From Chitinophagales bacterium (GTDB taxonomy: Bacteria > Bacteroidota > Bacteroidia > Chitinophagales > UBA8649), in assembly GCA_016777395.1 (NCBI GenBank), contig JADHRO010000029.1:1-14153 (forward strand): a DNA stretch of 14,153 nucleotides, read 5' to 3'. Made by a program: the position numbers and the translations under genes. The notes below the pieces were generated by a model. It did no database searches. It was not told the DNA's origin and saw only the letters and a list, made by a program, of their open reading frames with translations. Shown here piece after piece: positions 6,907-14,153 of this stretch. The first letter of the stretch is position 1. Each line of letters opens with the position of its first letter.

Positions 6907-7428
6907 TTAACTAAACAGCCCCCGCTGCTCAAATTCTTTGAGTATGATCTTAAACCAAAAGGAAAATTTATCCGGATCCGCTTCTATCTCTGTCCTTAAG
7001 TCATCTAAGTTTACCCACCGCACTGCTTTAACTTCTGCTTCGTTAAAAGGAATATTACCATCATAGTTGCCAATAAAAACGTGATCTAACTCATGCTCGG
7101 TAAGGCCACTTTCTTCGTCTTTAGCTTTATATATAAAACTGAAGATATCCGTGAGTAATGTTTGGAAACCCAACTCCTCTTCAAGTCTTCTTTCTGCTGC
7201 TTGCTGATATGTCTCACCCTGTCTAGGATGCGTACAAACTGTATTGCTCCAAATACCCGCCCAATGGTACTTTTCATCTGCTCTTTGCTGGATGAGCAAT
7301 TCCTTCTTTTCATTGAAGACCATGATACTAATAGCTCGATGAAGGAATCCTTTCTTATGTGCCTCAGTTTTACCAATAAAGCCCTTTACCGCGTCATCTT
7401 CATCCACTAGAACAACTTGCTCTTCCAT
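6907..7428 (-). CDS. idi: Isopentenyl-diphosphate delta-isomerase, type 1
   Basis: A 173-residue Nudix-fold enzyme that interconverts isopentenyl and dimethylallyl diphosphate, feeding isoprenoid synthesis (quinones, carotenoids, undecaprenyl lipid). The catalytic Cys is C65 in NTVCTHP. The metal-binding set expected from E. coli Idi is present: H24, H30, H67, E111 and E113. GETYQQAAERRLEEELGF (71-88) is the modified Nudix helix. The frame extends upstream to 7461. ATG at 7428 is chosen because it gives family length, a natural N-terminus (MEEQVVLVDE), and a 4-nt gap after the carbonic anhydrase stop instead of a 29-nt overlap. The two genes are almost certainly one operon. Confidence 0.95.
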   Translation of the reverse strand: MEEQVVLVDEDDAVKGFIGKTEAHKKGFLHRAISIMVFNEKKELLIQQRADEKYHWAGIWSNTVCTHPRQGETYQQAAERRLEEELGFQTLLTDIFSFIYKAKDEESGLTEHELDHVFIGNYDGNIPFNEAEVKAVRWVNLDDLRTEIEADPDKFSFWFKIILKEFEQRGLFS

Positions 7429-7432
7429 ATTT

Positions 7433-7945
7433 TTATTTATACCAATCTGCATACATAACATAATTATTTGCCAACTGTTCCAATTTTTTTAACGAAACAT
7501 CAGGGTCTAATTCCTTTACTTGTTTAGCAGGGACACCTGCCCAAAGGGTGTTTGGTGGAATTATTTCGTTTTCTTTTACCACTGCTCCTGCTGCAATAAT
7601 TGATCCTGAACCTACAACAACTCTATCCATAACTATAGCGCCCATTCCTATCAATACTTTGTCCTTTATCGTACATCCGTGCACAATGGCATTATGCCCT
7701 ATCGTAACTTCATTGCCTATGTGGGTGCCATTTTGCTGATAAGTACAATGCACCATTGCATTATCTTGAATATTTACTTTATCTCCAATTCGGATTACAT
7801 TTACGTCTCCTCTTAGTACGGCATTATACCAGATGGTGCAGTCCTTTCCCATTTTTACATCACCAATCAAACAGGCGGTTTCTGCTAGCCAGCAGTTCTC
7901 TCCTACTAACGGTGTTTTACCCTTAAGTTCTCGAATTAAAGCCAT
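7433..7945 (-). CDS. Gamma-class carbonic anhydrase family protein (left-handed beta-helix)
   Basis: A 170-residue hexapeptide-repeat protein. Repeated turns such as IGDVKMG, IRIGDKV, THIGNEVTIG and VLIGMGA form the beta-helix. The metal-binding histidines H66, H84 and H89 are present. R45, D47 and Q60 occupy the positions expected for conserved Cam-type residues. These features fit a trimeric zinc or iron enzyme of the Cam/CaiE/YrdA group that hydrates CO2. Many YrdA-like members have no proven activity, so the exact reaction is uncertain. Longer starts exist at 7963 and 7951; ATG 7945 gives the usual MALI N-terminus. The gene leads the two-gene unit with idi. Confidence 0.9.
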   Translation of the reverse strand: MALIRELKGKTPLVGENCWLAETACLIGDVKMGKDCTIWYNAVLRGDVNVIRIGDKVNIQDNAMVHCTYQQNGTHIGNEVTIGHNAIVHGCTIKDKVLIGMGAIVMDRVVVGSGSIIAAGAVVKENEIIPPNTLWAGVPAKQVKELDPDVSLKKLEQLANNYVMYADWYK

Positions 7946-7952
7946 AGTCATG

Positions 7953-7960
7953 CAAAAATA
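7953..7960 (-). promoter_or_regulatory. -7 element of the carbonic anhydrase-idi operon
   Basis: On the - strand the sequence reads TATTTTTG, an exact TAnnTTTG match, ending 7 nt before the ATG at 7945. Transcription would begin at or within a few bases of the start codon, so the mRNA would be nearly leaderless. No good -33 TTG is visible (GTTTA sits about 21 nt upstream). Confidence 0.5.
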
Positions 7961-8065
7961 CAAATTATATATGCTTTCTTTAAACGGTAATTAGAATAGA
8001 AAGAAAAATCAACTCTATTGCTCTTATCCTCATTGGATTGAATTGAATGATTAAGTATGGCGGTG

Positions 8066-8401
8066 TTATTTAACTACTTCAAGGTAGGCTGCTTGAGATA
8101 TTTGCTTAAATCCAACAAAAACAAATTCGGTAGAAGCTAGCGCAGCTTCTAGACTTTCAAGTTCTATAAATTCCTGCACTTTATAATAAAATATATTGTA
8201 TTGGCCGAGCGCAAAATGAGGGACCTCTTTAAATATTGGCATTAAACTTACAATCAATGGTTTTACTGCTTGCTGATTCATAGTTTCAAACTCTAAGCTA
8301 TAGTAAATGTCCTCTTCTTGAATATCTTGAGAAAAAAGATTGGGACTTAGGCTAAAAGAAAGGAAGAAAATAAATGTAAATCTATATAGCAATTGCTGCA
8401 T
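8066..8401 (-). CDS. Small secreted protein of unknown function
   Basis: A 111-residue frame with an N-terminal signal peptide: a basic start, hydrophobic core FTFIFFLSFSLS, and likely cleavage near residue 25 after LFS. There is no lipobox. The mature part of about 87 residues is mixed alpha/beta in appearance, has no cysteine and no motif I recognise. It is preceded by its own intergenic region (8402-8621) and followed by 120 bp before the carbonic anhydrase start. It is likely a periplasmic or outer-surface protein. The signal peptide and the absence of a better frame on either strand support it as a real gene. Confidence 0.7.
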   Translation of the reverse strand: MQQLLYRFTFIFFLSFSLSPNLFSQDIQEEDIYYSLEFETMNQQAVKPLIVSLMPIFKEVPHFALGQYNIFYYKVQEFIELESLEAALASTEFVFVGFKQISQAAYLEVVK

Positions 8402-8549
8402 TTTGAAAGGTTTTATTGGACTTCTAATATAGGTAAACTTTGATAAATTAAAAATTATTATATCCTGCCATTTACAAGTAAAGACAATAGTATATTCCCG
8501 AAAAAAATAAGCCCCCGAAAAATCCGCAATGTAAAAAAACTAAAGAAAT

Positions 8550-8563
8550 TGATCTAAAGATCA
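8550..8563. promoter_or_regulatory. Perfect dyad TGATCTAAAGATCA upstream of icmF, candidate operator
   Basis: Two 6-bp arms, TGATCT and AGATCA, are separated by AA. The dyad sits about 40 bp upstream of the putative icmF -7 element, in the 220-bp region shared with the divergent secreted-protein gene. It has the form of a dimeric repressor site. The regulator is not known, and a chance palindrome of this size is possible. Confidence 0.35.
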
Positions 8564-8602
8564 TATGAACTGCATTTAATTTTTCTTTGGCAAACAAAAC
8601 TT

Positions 8603-8610
8603 TAACTTTA
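8603..8610 (+). promoter_or_regulatory. Probable -7 element of icmF
   Basis: TAACTTTA differs from TAnnTTTG only in the last base and ends 11 nt before ATG 8622. The nearest TTG (8587-8589) is only 13 nt upstream, shorter than usual, so the call is tentative. The resulting leader would be only a few bases long. Confidence 0.4.
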
Positions 8611-8621
8611 CAAAGAAAATA

Positions 8622-11600
8622 ATGGCAATCATGCAAGAAGCTAAACCATACCAAACCAAAAACAGCATAAGAATTGTTACCGCTGCGTCTCTTTTTGATG
8701 GCCATGATGCTGCCATTAATATCATGCGAAGAATTATCCAAGCTACAGGATGTGAGGTTATTCATTTAGGTCACGATCGCAGCGTGCAAGAGGTCGTCAA
8801 TACAGCTATTCAAGAAGATGCTCAAGCGATTGCTATAACTTCCTACCAAGGAGGTCATAACGAGTACTTTAAGTATATGTGCGATCTTCTAAAAGAAAGA
8901 GGAGCTTCACATATTAAGATATTTGGTGGTGGTGGTGGAGTGATTCTCCCTGAAGAAATCAAAGACTTGATGGATTATGGTGTCACTAGAATCTATGCAC
9001 CAGATGATGGAAGATCTATGGGCTTACAAGGCATGATTAATGACTTGATTGAAAAAAGTGATTATGCGCCCTCTTCTTTTCCTTTAGCGCAAGACTATCT
9101 GACAAAAATTAAAGCAAAAGATGTAAATACTATTGCAAGGTTAATATCCATTGCAGAAAATAACTCCAATGTATTTGATAAAGATATTCTCCCTTCAATA
9201 AGCAAAGAGAAAGAGGCTGTTACAGGGGTGCCAGTTCTGGGTATTACAGGCACTGGTGGGGCAGGAAAATCTAGCTTGGTTGACGAGTTGGTGCGTCGAT
9301 TTCTTATAGACTTCCCAGAAAAACAAATTGCAATCGTTTCTGTCGATCCAAGTAAACGAAAAACAGGTGGTGCCCTTCTCGGAGACAGGATACGAATGAA
9401 TGCGATCAATAATGAAAGGGTTTATATGCGCTCTCTGGCGACTAGACAAGCCAACCTAGCGCTATCTAAACATGTCGATGATGCCTTAAGTGTTTTAAAA
9501 GTAGCAGGCTACGATTTGATTATTTTGGAGACTTCTGGCATTGGTCAAAGCGATACAGAAATCACCGAGCATTCCGATGCAAGCTTATATGTTATGACAC
9601 CAGAATATGGTGCGGCTTCTCAATTAGAGAAAATCGATATGCTAGACTTTGCAGATGTTATTGCCTTAAATAAGTTTGATAAACGAGGTGGGCTAGATGC
9701 TTTACGCGATGTTAAAAAACAATATAAACGTAATCACGGCTTATGGCATGACGAGGATGATACGCTTCCCGTTTATGGAACAATCGCTTCACAATTTAAT
9801 GACCCTGGCACAAATACTTTATATAAAGCAATTATCAACAAAATTGTCGAGCGAACCAATTCAGATTTAAACTCAACCTTTTCGATTGAGAACGAAATGT
9901 CTGAAAAGATCTTTATCATTCCACCTAAAAGAACTCGTTATCTTTCTGAAATCGCTGAAAGTAATCGCTCCTACGATGAATGGGTTAATCAACAATGCGC
10001 AGTTGCGGGGAATCTATTTGGCATTCATAAAACCATACATTCGCTCCATGAAAATCAAGAGGAATTAGCACTTAGTTTGCAGAAGCACTTTGAAGAGATC
10101 AAGCTAAATCTTGACCCTAAAAATTGGAAGTTGATTGAAGAATGGGAAGGAAAAAAATCGAGATACGCTGCAGATATTTACACTTTCCAAGTTAGAAATA
10201 AAGCGATTAATATTGAGACAAAAACTACCTCTTTATCTCATTTAAAAATTCCTAAAATTGCCTTGCCGAAATATGAATCTTGGGCTGATATTTTACGTTG
10301 GACATTGCAGGAAAATGTGCCTGGGGAATTTCCTTATACTTCAGGCTTATATCCCTTTAAACGGCAAGGTGAAGATCCAACTAGAATGTTTGCGGGAGAA
10401 GGTGGCCCAGAGCGAACAAACAGGCGATTTCATTACGTAAGTATAGGTATGCCCGCCAAGCGCTTATCTACCGCATTCGACTCTGTTACTTTATACGGGA
10501 ACGACCCTGATTATCGACCAGATATTTATGGTAAAATAGGCAACGCTGGTGTTAGTATTTGTTGCTTGGATGATGCAAAAAAATTATACAGCGGGTTTGA
10601 TCTATGTCATACCGCTACATCGGTATCAATGACTATAAACGGTCCTGCTCCGATGCTGCTAGGCTTCTTTATGAATGCAGCTATTGATCAGCAATGTGAA
10701 AAATATATTAAGGAAAACAAGCTCGAAAAGAAAGTAGAAAAACAATTAAAGTCGCTGTATGAAGATAAAGGAAGAGTTCGCCCTCAATACCAAGGAGACC
10801 TTCCAGAAGGAAACGATGGATTAGGTTTAATGCTTCTAGGTATTACGGGAGATAAAGTCTTGGATACTGCCGTTTACCAAAAGATAAAAGCAAATACTTT
10901 ATCCTCCGTTAGAGGGACTGTTCAAGCAGATATTTTAAAGGAAGATCAAGCCCAAAATACATGCATTTTTTCCACTGAATTTGCCCTTCGTTTAATGGGT
11001 GATGTTCAAGAGTATTTTATCGATAATTTAGTTCGTAATTTTTATTCAGTTTCTATTTCTGGCTATCATATTGCTGAGGCCGGAGCAAATCCTATCACGC
11101 AGTTGGCATTTACTTTAAGCAATGGATTTACCTATATAGAATATTACTTAAGCCGAGGAATGGATATTAATGCTTTCGGCCCCAACCTATCCTTCTTTTT
11201 TTCGAATGGTATAGATCCTGAATATGCAGTAATAGGTCGAGTGGCTCGAAAAATTTGGGCCAAAGCCTTGGCAAAAAAATATGGTGCAAACCCAAGAGCG
11301 CAAATGTTGAAATACCACATTCAAACCAGTGGACGAAGCTTGCATGCCCAGGAAATTGATTTTAATGATATTCGAACGACTCTCCAGGCTTTATATGCCA
11401 TTTACGACAATTGTAATTCATTGCATACCAATGCATATGATGAGGCAATAACCACCCCCACAGAAGATTCAGTGCGACGTGCCATGGCCATTCAGTTAAT
11501 TATTAATAGAGAGCTGGGTTTAACCAAAAATGAAAACCCCCTTCAAGGGGCATTCATCATTGAGGAGCTAACTGATTTAGTTGAAGAAGCTGTCTTATTA

Positions 11601-12011
11601 GAATTTGATAGAATAACGGACAGAGGTGGAGTTTTGGGTGCCATGGAAACCATGTATCAACGGGGCAAAATACAAGAAGAAAGTTTGTATTATGAGACCT
11701 TAAAGCATACGGGAGAATTTCCTATTATTGGCGTGAATACTTTTTTAAGCTCGAAAGGTTCACCTACCATTATTCCTCAAGAAGTGATTCGCAGCACCGA
11801 GAAAGAAAAGGAATATCAAATTTCAATGCTGGGAAACTTGCAGGAAAGTCACTCCGACAAGATTGAGATCATGCTTGCAAACTTACAGCAAGCAGCCATT
11901 CAAAACGAAAATTTATTTGAACATTTAATGGAAGCATGTAAGTATTGTTCATTAGGACAAATCACCCATGCCTTGTTTGAGGTTGGTGGTCAATATAGGC
12001 GAAATATGTAG
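8622..12011 (+). CDS. icmF: Fused acyl-CoA mutase with G-protein chaperone (isobutyryl-CoA mutase, IcmF)
   Basis: A 1129-residue three-part fusion. The N-terminal adenosylcobalamin-binding domain has LFDGHDAA (24-31, lower ligand His28) and FGGGGG (101-106). The middle MeaB-type GTPase has the P-loop GTGGAGKS (210-217), VDPSKRKTGGALLGDR (241-256), ETSGIGQSD (303-311) and NKFD (350-353). It gates cobalamin loading and repair. The C-terminal TIM barrel (about 550-1129) holds the acyl-CoA site. Phe590 (TRMFAGEG) and Gln778 (DQAQNTCIF) replace the Tyr and Arg that bind the carboxylate in methylmalonyl-CoA mutase. This predicts rearrangement of isobutyryl-CoA and n-butyryl-CoA, in branched amino acid or fatty acid metabolism. 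An alternative start is ATG 8631. A charged insert near 690-735 separates the two specificity residues further than I remember for the Cupriavidus enzyme. Confidence 0.95.
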   Translation: MAIMQEAKPYQTKNSIRIVTAASLFDGHDAAINIMRRIIQATGCEVIHLGHDRSVQEVVNTAIQEDAQAIAITSYQGGHNEYFKYMCDLLKERGASHIKIFGGGGGVILPEEIKDLMDYGVTRIYAPDDGRSMGLQGMINDLIEKSDYAPSSFPLAQDYLTKIKAKDVNTIARLISIAENNSNVFDKDILPSISKEKEAVTGVPVLGITGTGGAGKSSLVDELVRRFLIDFPEKQIAIVSVDPSKRKTGGALLGDRIRMNAINNERVYMRSLATRQANLALSKHVDDALSVLKVAGYDLIILETSGIGQSDTEITEHSDASLYVMTPEYGAASQLEKIDMLDFADVIALNKFDKRGGLDALRDVKKQYKRNHGLWHDEDDTLPVYGTIASQFNDPGTNTLYKAIINKIVERTNSDLNSTFSIENEMSEKIFIIPPKRTRYLSEIAESNRSYDEWVNQQCAVAGNLFGIHKTIHSLHENQEELALSLQKHFEEIKLNLDPKNWKLIEEWEGKKSRYAADIYTFQVRNKAINIETKTTSLSHLKIPKIALPKYESWADILRWTLQENVPGEFPYTSGLYPFKRQGEDPTRMFAGEGGPERTNRRFHYVSIGMPAKRLSTAFDSVTLYGNDPDYRPDIYGKIGNAGVSICCLDDAKKLYSGFDLCHTATSVSMTINGPAPMLLGFFMNAAIDQQCEKYIKENKLEKKVEKQLKSLYEDKGRVRPQYQGDLPEGNDGLGLMLLGITGDKVLDTAVYQKIKANTLSSVRGTVQADILKEDQAQNTCIFSTEFALRLMGDVQEYFIDNLVRNFYSVSISGYHIAEAGANPITQLAFTLSNGFTYIEYYLSRGMDINAFGPNLSFFFSNGIDPEYAVIGRVARKIWAKALAKKYGANPRAQMLKYHIQTSGRSLHAQEIDFNDIRTTLQALYAIYDNCNSLHTNAYDEAITTPTEDSVRRAMAIQLIINRELGLTKNENPLQGAFIIEELTDLVEEAVLLEFDRITDRGGVLGAMETMYQRGKIQEESLYYETLKHTGEFPIIGVNTFLSSKGSPTIIPQEVIRSTEKEKEYQISMLGNLQESHSDKIEIMLANLQQAAIQNENLFEHLMEACKYCSLGQITHALFEVGGQYRRNM

Positions 12012-12052
12012 TCCTTTTAGAGGCATGTTTTACAACTGTTAATTTCACTTTT

Positions 12053-12994
12053 ATGCAGAACCGAATCACCCAACTATTCAAAATCCAGTATCCCATCATC
12101 CAAGCAGGAATGATCTGGTGCAGTGGATGGGAATTGGCCAGTGCAGTAAGCAACGCAGGAGGCCTAGGTATAATTGGTGCAGGATCAATGTACCCCGAAG
12201 TATTAAAACAACACATTCAGAAGTGTAAGGTAGCTACGAGTAGACCGTTTGCAGTTAACCTCCCCCTTCTTTACCCAAGTATTGAAGAGCACATTAAAAC
12301 CATCATTGAAGAGCAGGTCCCCATTGTTTTTACTTCCGCTGGAAATCCGAATACTTGGACATCCCATTTGAAAGCACATGGAATCACGGTAGTCCATGTG
12401 GTGAGCAGTCGTAAATTTGCATTGAAAAGTGAAGAGGCAGGGGTACATGCAATTGTTGCAGAAGGATTTGAAGCCGGTGGTCATAACGGTAGAGAAGAGA
12501 CTACCACTTTATGCTTGATTCCGGAAGTTTGCAAGCATGTAAAACTTCCAGTAATTGCGGCAGGTGGAATTGGCTCGGGTAAAGCCATGTTGGCTTGTTT
12601 CGCCTTGGGGGCTGAGGCGATTCAAATAGGCAGTCGTTTTGTGGTGTGCGAGGAAAGCAGTGCACATGCTAATTATAAAAATGCCTTACTCCAAGCAAAA
12701 GAAGGGGACACCGAAATTCGATTAAAAAGTGTCACCCCTGTACGCTTATTGAAGAACAAGTTTTACGAACAGATCAAAACTGCAGAAGAAAGGGGTGCTA
12801 GTCCCGAGGAACTTCGAGCTATTTTAGGAAAAGGTAGAGCAAAAAAAGGAATGTTTGAAGGTGAGCTAATTGATGGAGAACTAGAAATAGGTCAGGTTGC
12901 TGCACAGTTTGAAAACATCATGCCTGCGGCTGACATCATTCAAGAAATTTGGCTAGAGTTTTTAAGAGAGAAAGAAAGACTCTCCAAACTATAA
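12053..12994 (+). CDS. FMN-dependent nitronate monooxygenase / FabK-like oxidoreductase
   Basis: A 313-residue TIM-barrel flavoprotein of the 2-nitropropane dioxygenase group. It starts ITQLFKIQYPIIQAGM, the typical first strand. GFEAGGHNG (138-146) carries the active-site His144. AAGGIGSG (169-176) and GSRF (193-196) form the FMN phosphate site. The family includes nitronate monooxygenases, which detoxify alkyl nitronates, and the enoyl-ACP reductase FabK. Sequence alone does not separate these reliably here. The gene starts 41 nt after icmF, and I see no clear terminator or strong promoter between them, so co-transcription is likely. A link to acyl-CoA metabolism is only suggested by this position. 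Confidence 0.88.
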   Translation: MQNRITQLFKIQYPIIQAGMIWCSGWELASAVSNAGGLGIIGAGSMYPEVLKQHIQKCKVATSRPFAVNLPLLYPSIEEHIKTIIEEQVPIVFTSAGNPNTWTSHLKAHGITVVHVVSSRKFALKSEEAGVHAIVAEGFEAGGHNGREETTTLCLIPEVCKHVKLPVIAAGGIGSGKAMLACFALGAEAIQIGSRFVVCEESSAHANYKNALLQAKEGDTEIRLKSVTPVRLLKNKFYEQIKTAEERGASPEELRAILGKGRAKKGMFEGELIDGELEIGQVAAQFENIMPAADIIQEIWLEFLREKERLSKL

Positions 12995-13038
12995 GCTTTT
13001 TGGCTTGAGCCTCTGATGAAATATTGCACGTAATATAG

Positions 13039-13080
13039 TAAGCCTTAGTTTGTTTTCAAGGCCTTATTCTTTTATTTTTT
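13039..13080 (+). terminator. Likely intrinsic terminator after the icmF-flavoprotein unit
   Basis: TAAGCCTT (13039-13046) pairs with AAGGCCTTA (13058-13066) as an 8-bp stem with one bulged C and an 11-nt loop. A T-rich tract follows (TTCTTTTATTTTTTT). It lies 44 nt beyond the flavoprotein stop. The bulge and interrupted T-run make it moderate in quality. Confidence 0.55.
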
Positions 13081-13196
13081 TCACTTGGCGAAAATACAAA
13101 AGAAAAAAATCAAGGCAGTCAATCCCATCCGCTCAATCCAAATCTTATACTAAACAGTCCGCGCTTCATACAGGGTACTTTGACAAGAAAACACCC

Positions 13197-13204
13197 TATC
13201 TTTG
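13197..13204 (+). promoter_or_regulatory. -7 promoter element of engB
   Basis: TATCTTTG is an exact TAnnTTTG match ending 4 nt before ATG 13209. A TTG at 13180-13182 lies 14 nt upstream, a short but possible -33. Transcription would begin about at the start codon, giving a leaderless or nearly leaderless mRNA. Its position rules against a start further upstream. Confidence 0.6.
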
Positions 13205-13208
13205 CCGC

Positions 13209-13826
13209 ATGATAATTCATACAGCTGAATTTACTTGTAGTTATGTTGATTGGAAAAAATGTCCAAAAGAACACGTGCCTGAATACGCCTTCATCGGAAG
13301 AAGTAATGTAGGGAAGTCCTCATTAATAAACACCCTAACGGAGCGTAAAGGCTTAGCTAAAATTTCAAATACTCCGGGTAAAACACAATGTATTAACTTT
13401 TTCTCTATCAACAAAGAGTGGAATCTAGTTGACTTACCAGGCTACGGCTATGCAAAAACCAGCAAGAAAAATAGGGAGCTATGGATGAAATTTACCAAAG
13501 ACTATTTGCGTAGAAGAGAACAATTGCAAAATGTATTCGTGTTAATTGACGGAAGAATAGATCCCCAAAATGTAGATCTGGATTTTATTCAGTGGTTGGG
13601 AGAAAATGGAATTCCTTTTTCACTTGTATTTACAAAAAATGATAAGCCTAAAAAAACCTTTAAGAATATTGAAAATTTTAAAGAAACCTTATTGGAAACT
13701 TGGGAAGAACTTCCCGTTAACTTTATTACATCATCAGTTACCAATGTGGGGCGAGAAGACATTCTTGCATACATTGACCAAGTAAACGAAGCTATCGCCA
13801 ATGATATTGACTTGGAAGAAGAGTAA
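13209..13826 (+). CDS. engB: Ribosome biogenesis GTPase EngB (YsxC/YihA)
   Basis: A 205-residue GTPase of normal EngB length. G motifs in order: G1 GRSNVGKS (30-37), G2 Thr in NTPGKT (54-59), G3 DLPG within VDLPGYGYAK (74-83), G4 TKND (142-145), and G5-like TSSV near residue 177. EngB acts late in assembly of the large ribosomal subunit and is essential in many bacteria. The frame is open back to 13050, but the extra 53 residues are basic and unlike the family. They also overlap the promoter, so ATG 13209 is the supported start. It converges on gcvH with a 21-nt gap that holds no evident terminator. Confidence 0.95.
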   Translation: MIIHTAEFTCSYVDWKKCPKEHVPEYAFIGRSNVGKSSLINTLTERKGLAKISNTPGKTQCINFFSINKEWNLVDLPGYGYAKTSKKNRELWMKFTKDYLRRREQLQNVFVLIDGRIDPQNVDLDFIQWLGENGIPFSLVFTKNDKPKKTFKNIENFKETLLETWEELPVNFITSSVTNVGREDILAYIDQVNEAIANDIDLEEE

Positions 13827-13847
13827 TCGAGTATCTAGCAATATGAA

Positions 13848-14153
13848 CTAGGCGTTAATCATATCTTTGTATGCCGCTGCATCCATTAAGTCATCTAATT
13901 GATCGGTATTGGATAATTTAATTTTAACCAACCAGCCAGCCTCGTAGGCATCTGAATTTACCAATTCTGGATCATCTTCAAGTTTTTCATTAAACTCCAA
14001 AACTTCTCCAGACACGGGCATAAATAAATCAGAAACTGTTTTAACCGCTTCAATGGTTCCAAAAATTTCATCCGCTTCGATGCTATCACCAACGGTGTCT
14101 ATTTCAACAAAAACGATATCACCAAGCTCACTTTGCGCAAAATCGGTAATGCC
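13848..14153 (-). CDS. gcvH: Glycine cleavage system H protein (partial, N-terminus outside window)
   Basis: The last 101 residues, with the stop at 13848-13850, are translated from the - strand. The lipoyl-lysine motif IEAVKTVSDLFMP is intact, with the modified Lys at residue 38 of the visible part. The downstream GEVLEFNEKLEDDPELVN and the closing EAGWLVKIKLS are typical of the family. H protein is about 125 residues, so roughly 25 N-terminal residues lie beyond the right edge. It shuttles the aminomethyl group between the P, T and L proteins during glycine oxidation. No other gcv gene is within the window. Confidence 0.97.
   Translation of the reverse strand, partial: GITDFAQSELGDIVFVEIDTVGDSIEADEIFGTIEAVKTVSDLFMPVSGEVLEFNEKLEDDPELVNSDAYEAGWLVKIKLSNTDQLDDLMDAAAYKDMINA

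Noticed and set aside
7429..7461. Upstream start for idi
   Set aside because: It would overlap the carbonic anhydrase gene by 29 nt and add residues not typical of the family. ATG 7428 gives family length and a 4-nt gap.
8472..8765. A - strand frame overlapping the start of icmF
   Set aside because: It lies antisense to the icmF N-terminus and has no recognisable domain; it is best explained as a shadow frame.

Overview
This looks like a chromosomal segment of a low-GC member of Bacteroidota, most likely a marine or soil Cytophagales-type bacterium. I base this on the promoter grammar (TTG about 18 nt upstream of TAnnTTTG, clearest before tRNA-Ser), the lack of clear Shine-Dalgarno sequences, very short leaders, and the protein style (IcmF fusion, Bacteroidota-type DnaA, paired 5'-nucleotidase halves). 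No transposase, integrase, phage or CRISPR gene is visible. The lineage is an inference from the sequence alone.

Left part, positions 1-3342, + strand: the 3' end of an unrecognised gene runs with a 1-nt overlap into a lipoprotein that carries only the nucleotide-binding C-terminal half of a UshA-type 5'-nucleotidase. That gene overlaps a Tat-exported metallophosphoesterase that carries only the catalytic half. dnaA follows, encoding the replication initiator.

Positions 3343-4075: a strong promoter, tRNA-Ser(GCU) with encoded CCA, and tRNA-Pro(UGG) without it. Next comes a striking 173-bp tandem repeat. It starts inside the tRNA-Pro gene, is present in two full copies with one substitution, and ends with a third copy of only the 22-nt tRNA tail. 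Each full copy carries an intrinsic terminator.

Positions 4076-8401, - strand: a cyclopropane-fatty-acid-synthase-type methyltransferase that resembles eukaryotic sphingolipid C9-methyltransferases, an ACR3-type arsenite exporter without neighbouring ars genes, an operon of gamma-class carbonic anhydrase plus isopentenyl-diphosphate isomerase, and a small secreted protein of unknown function.

Positions 8622-14153: on the + strand, a fused acyl-CoA mutase with built-in G-protein chaperone (IcmF, with residues predicting isobutyryl/butyryl-CoA use), an FMN-dependent nitronate monooxygenase/FabK-like enzyme, and the ribosome-assembly GTPase EngB. On the - strand, converging on engB, lies the glycine-cleavage H protein, cut off by the window edge.

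Most genes are ordinary housekeeping or central metabolism. The parts that deserve a second look are the tRNA-anchored tandem repeat, the split and order-swapped nucleotidase with two different export routes, and the eukaryote-like lipid methyltransferase. I did not find a convincing new multi-gene system.
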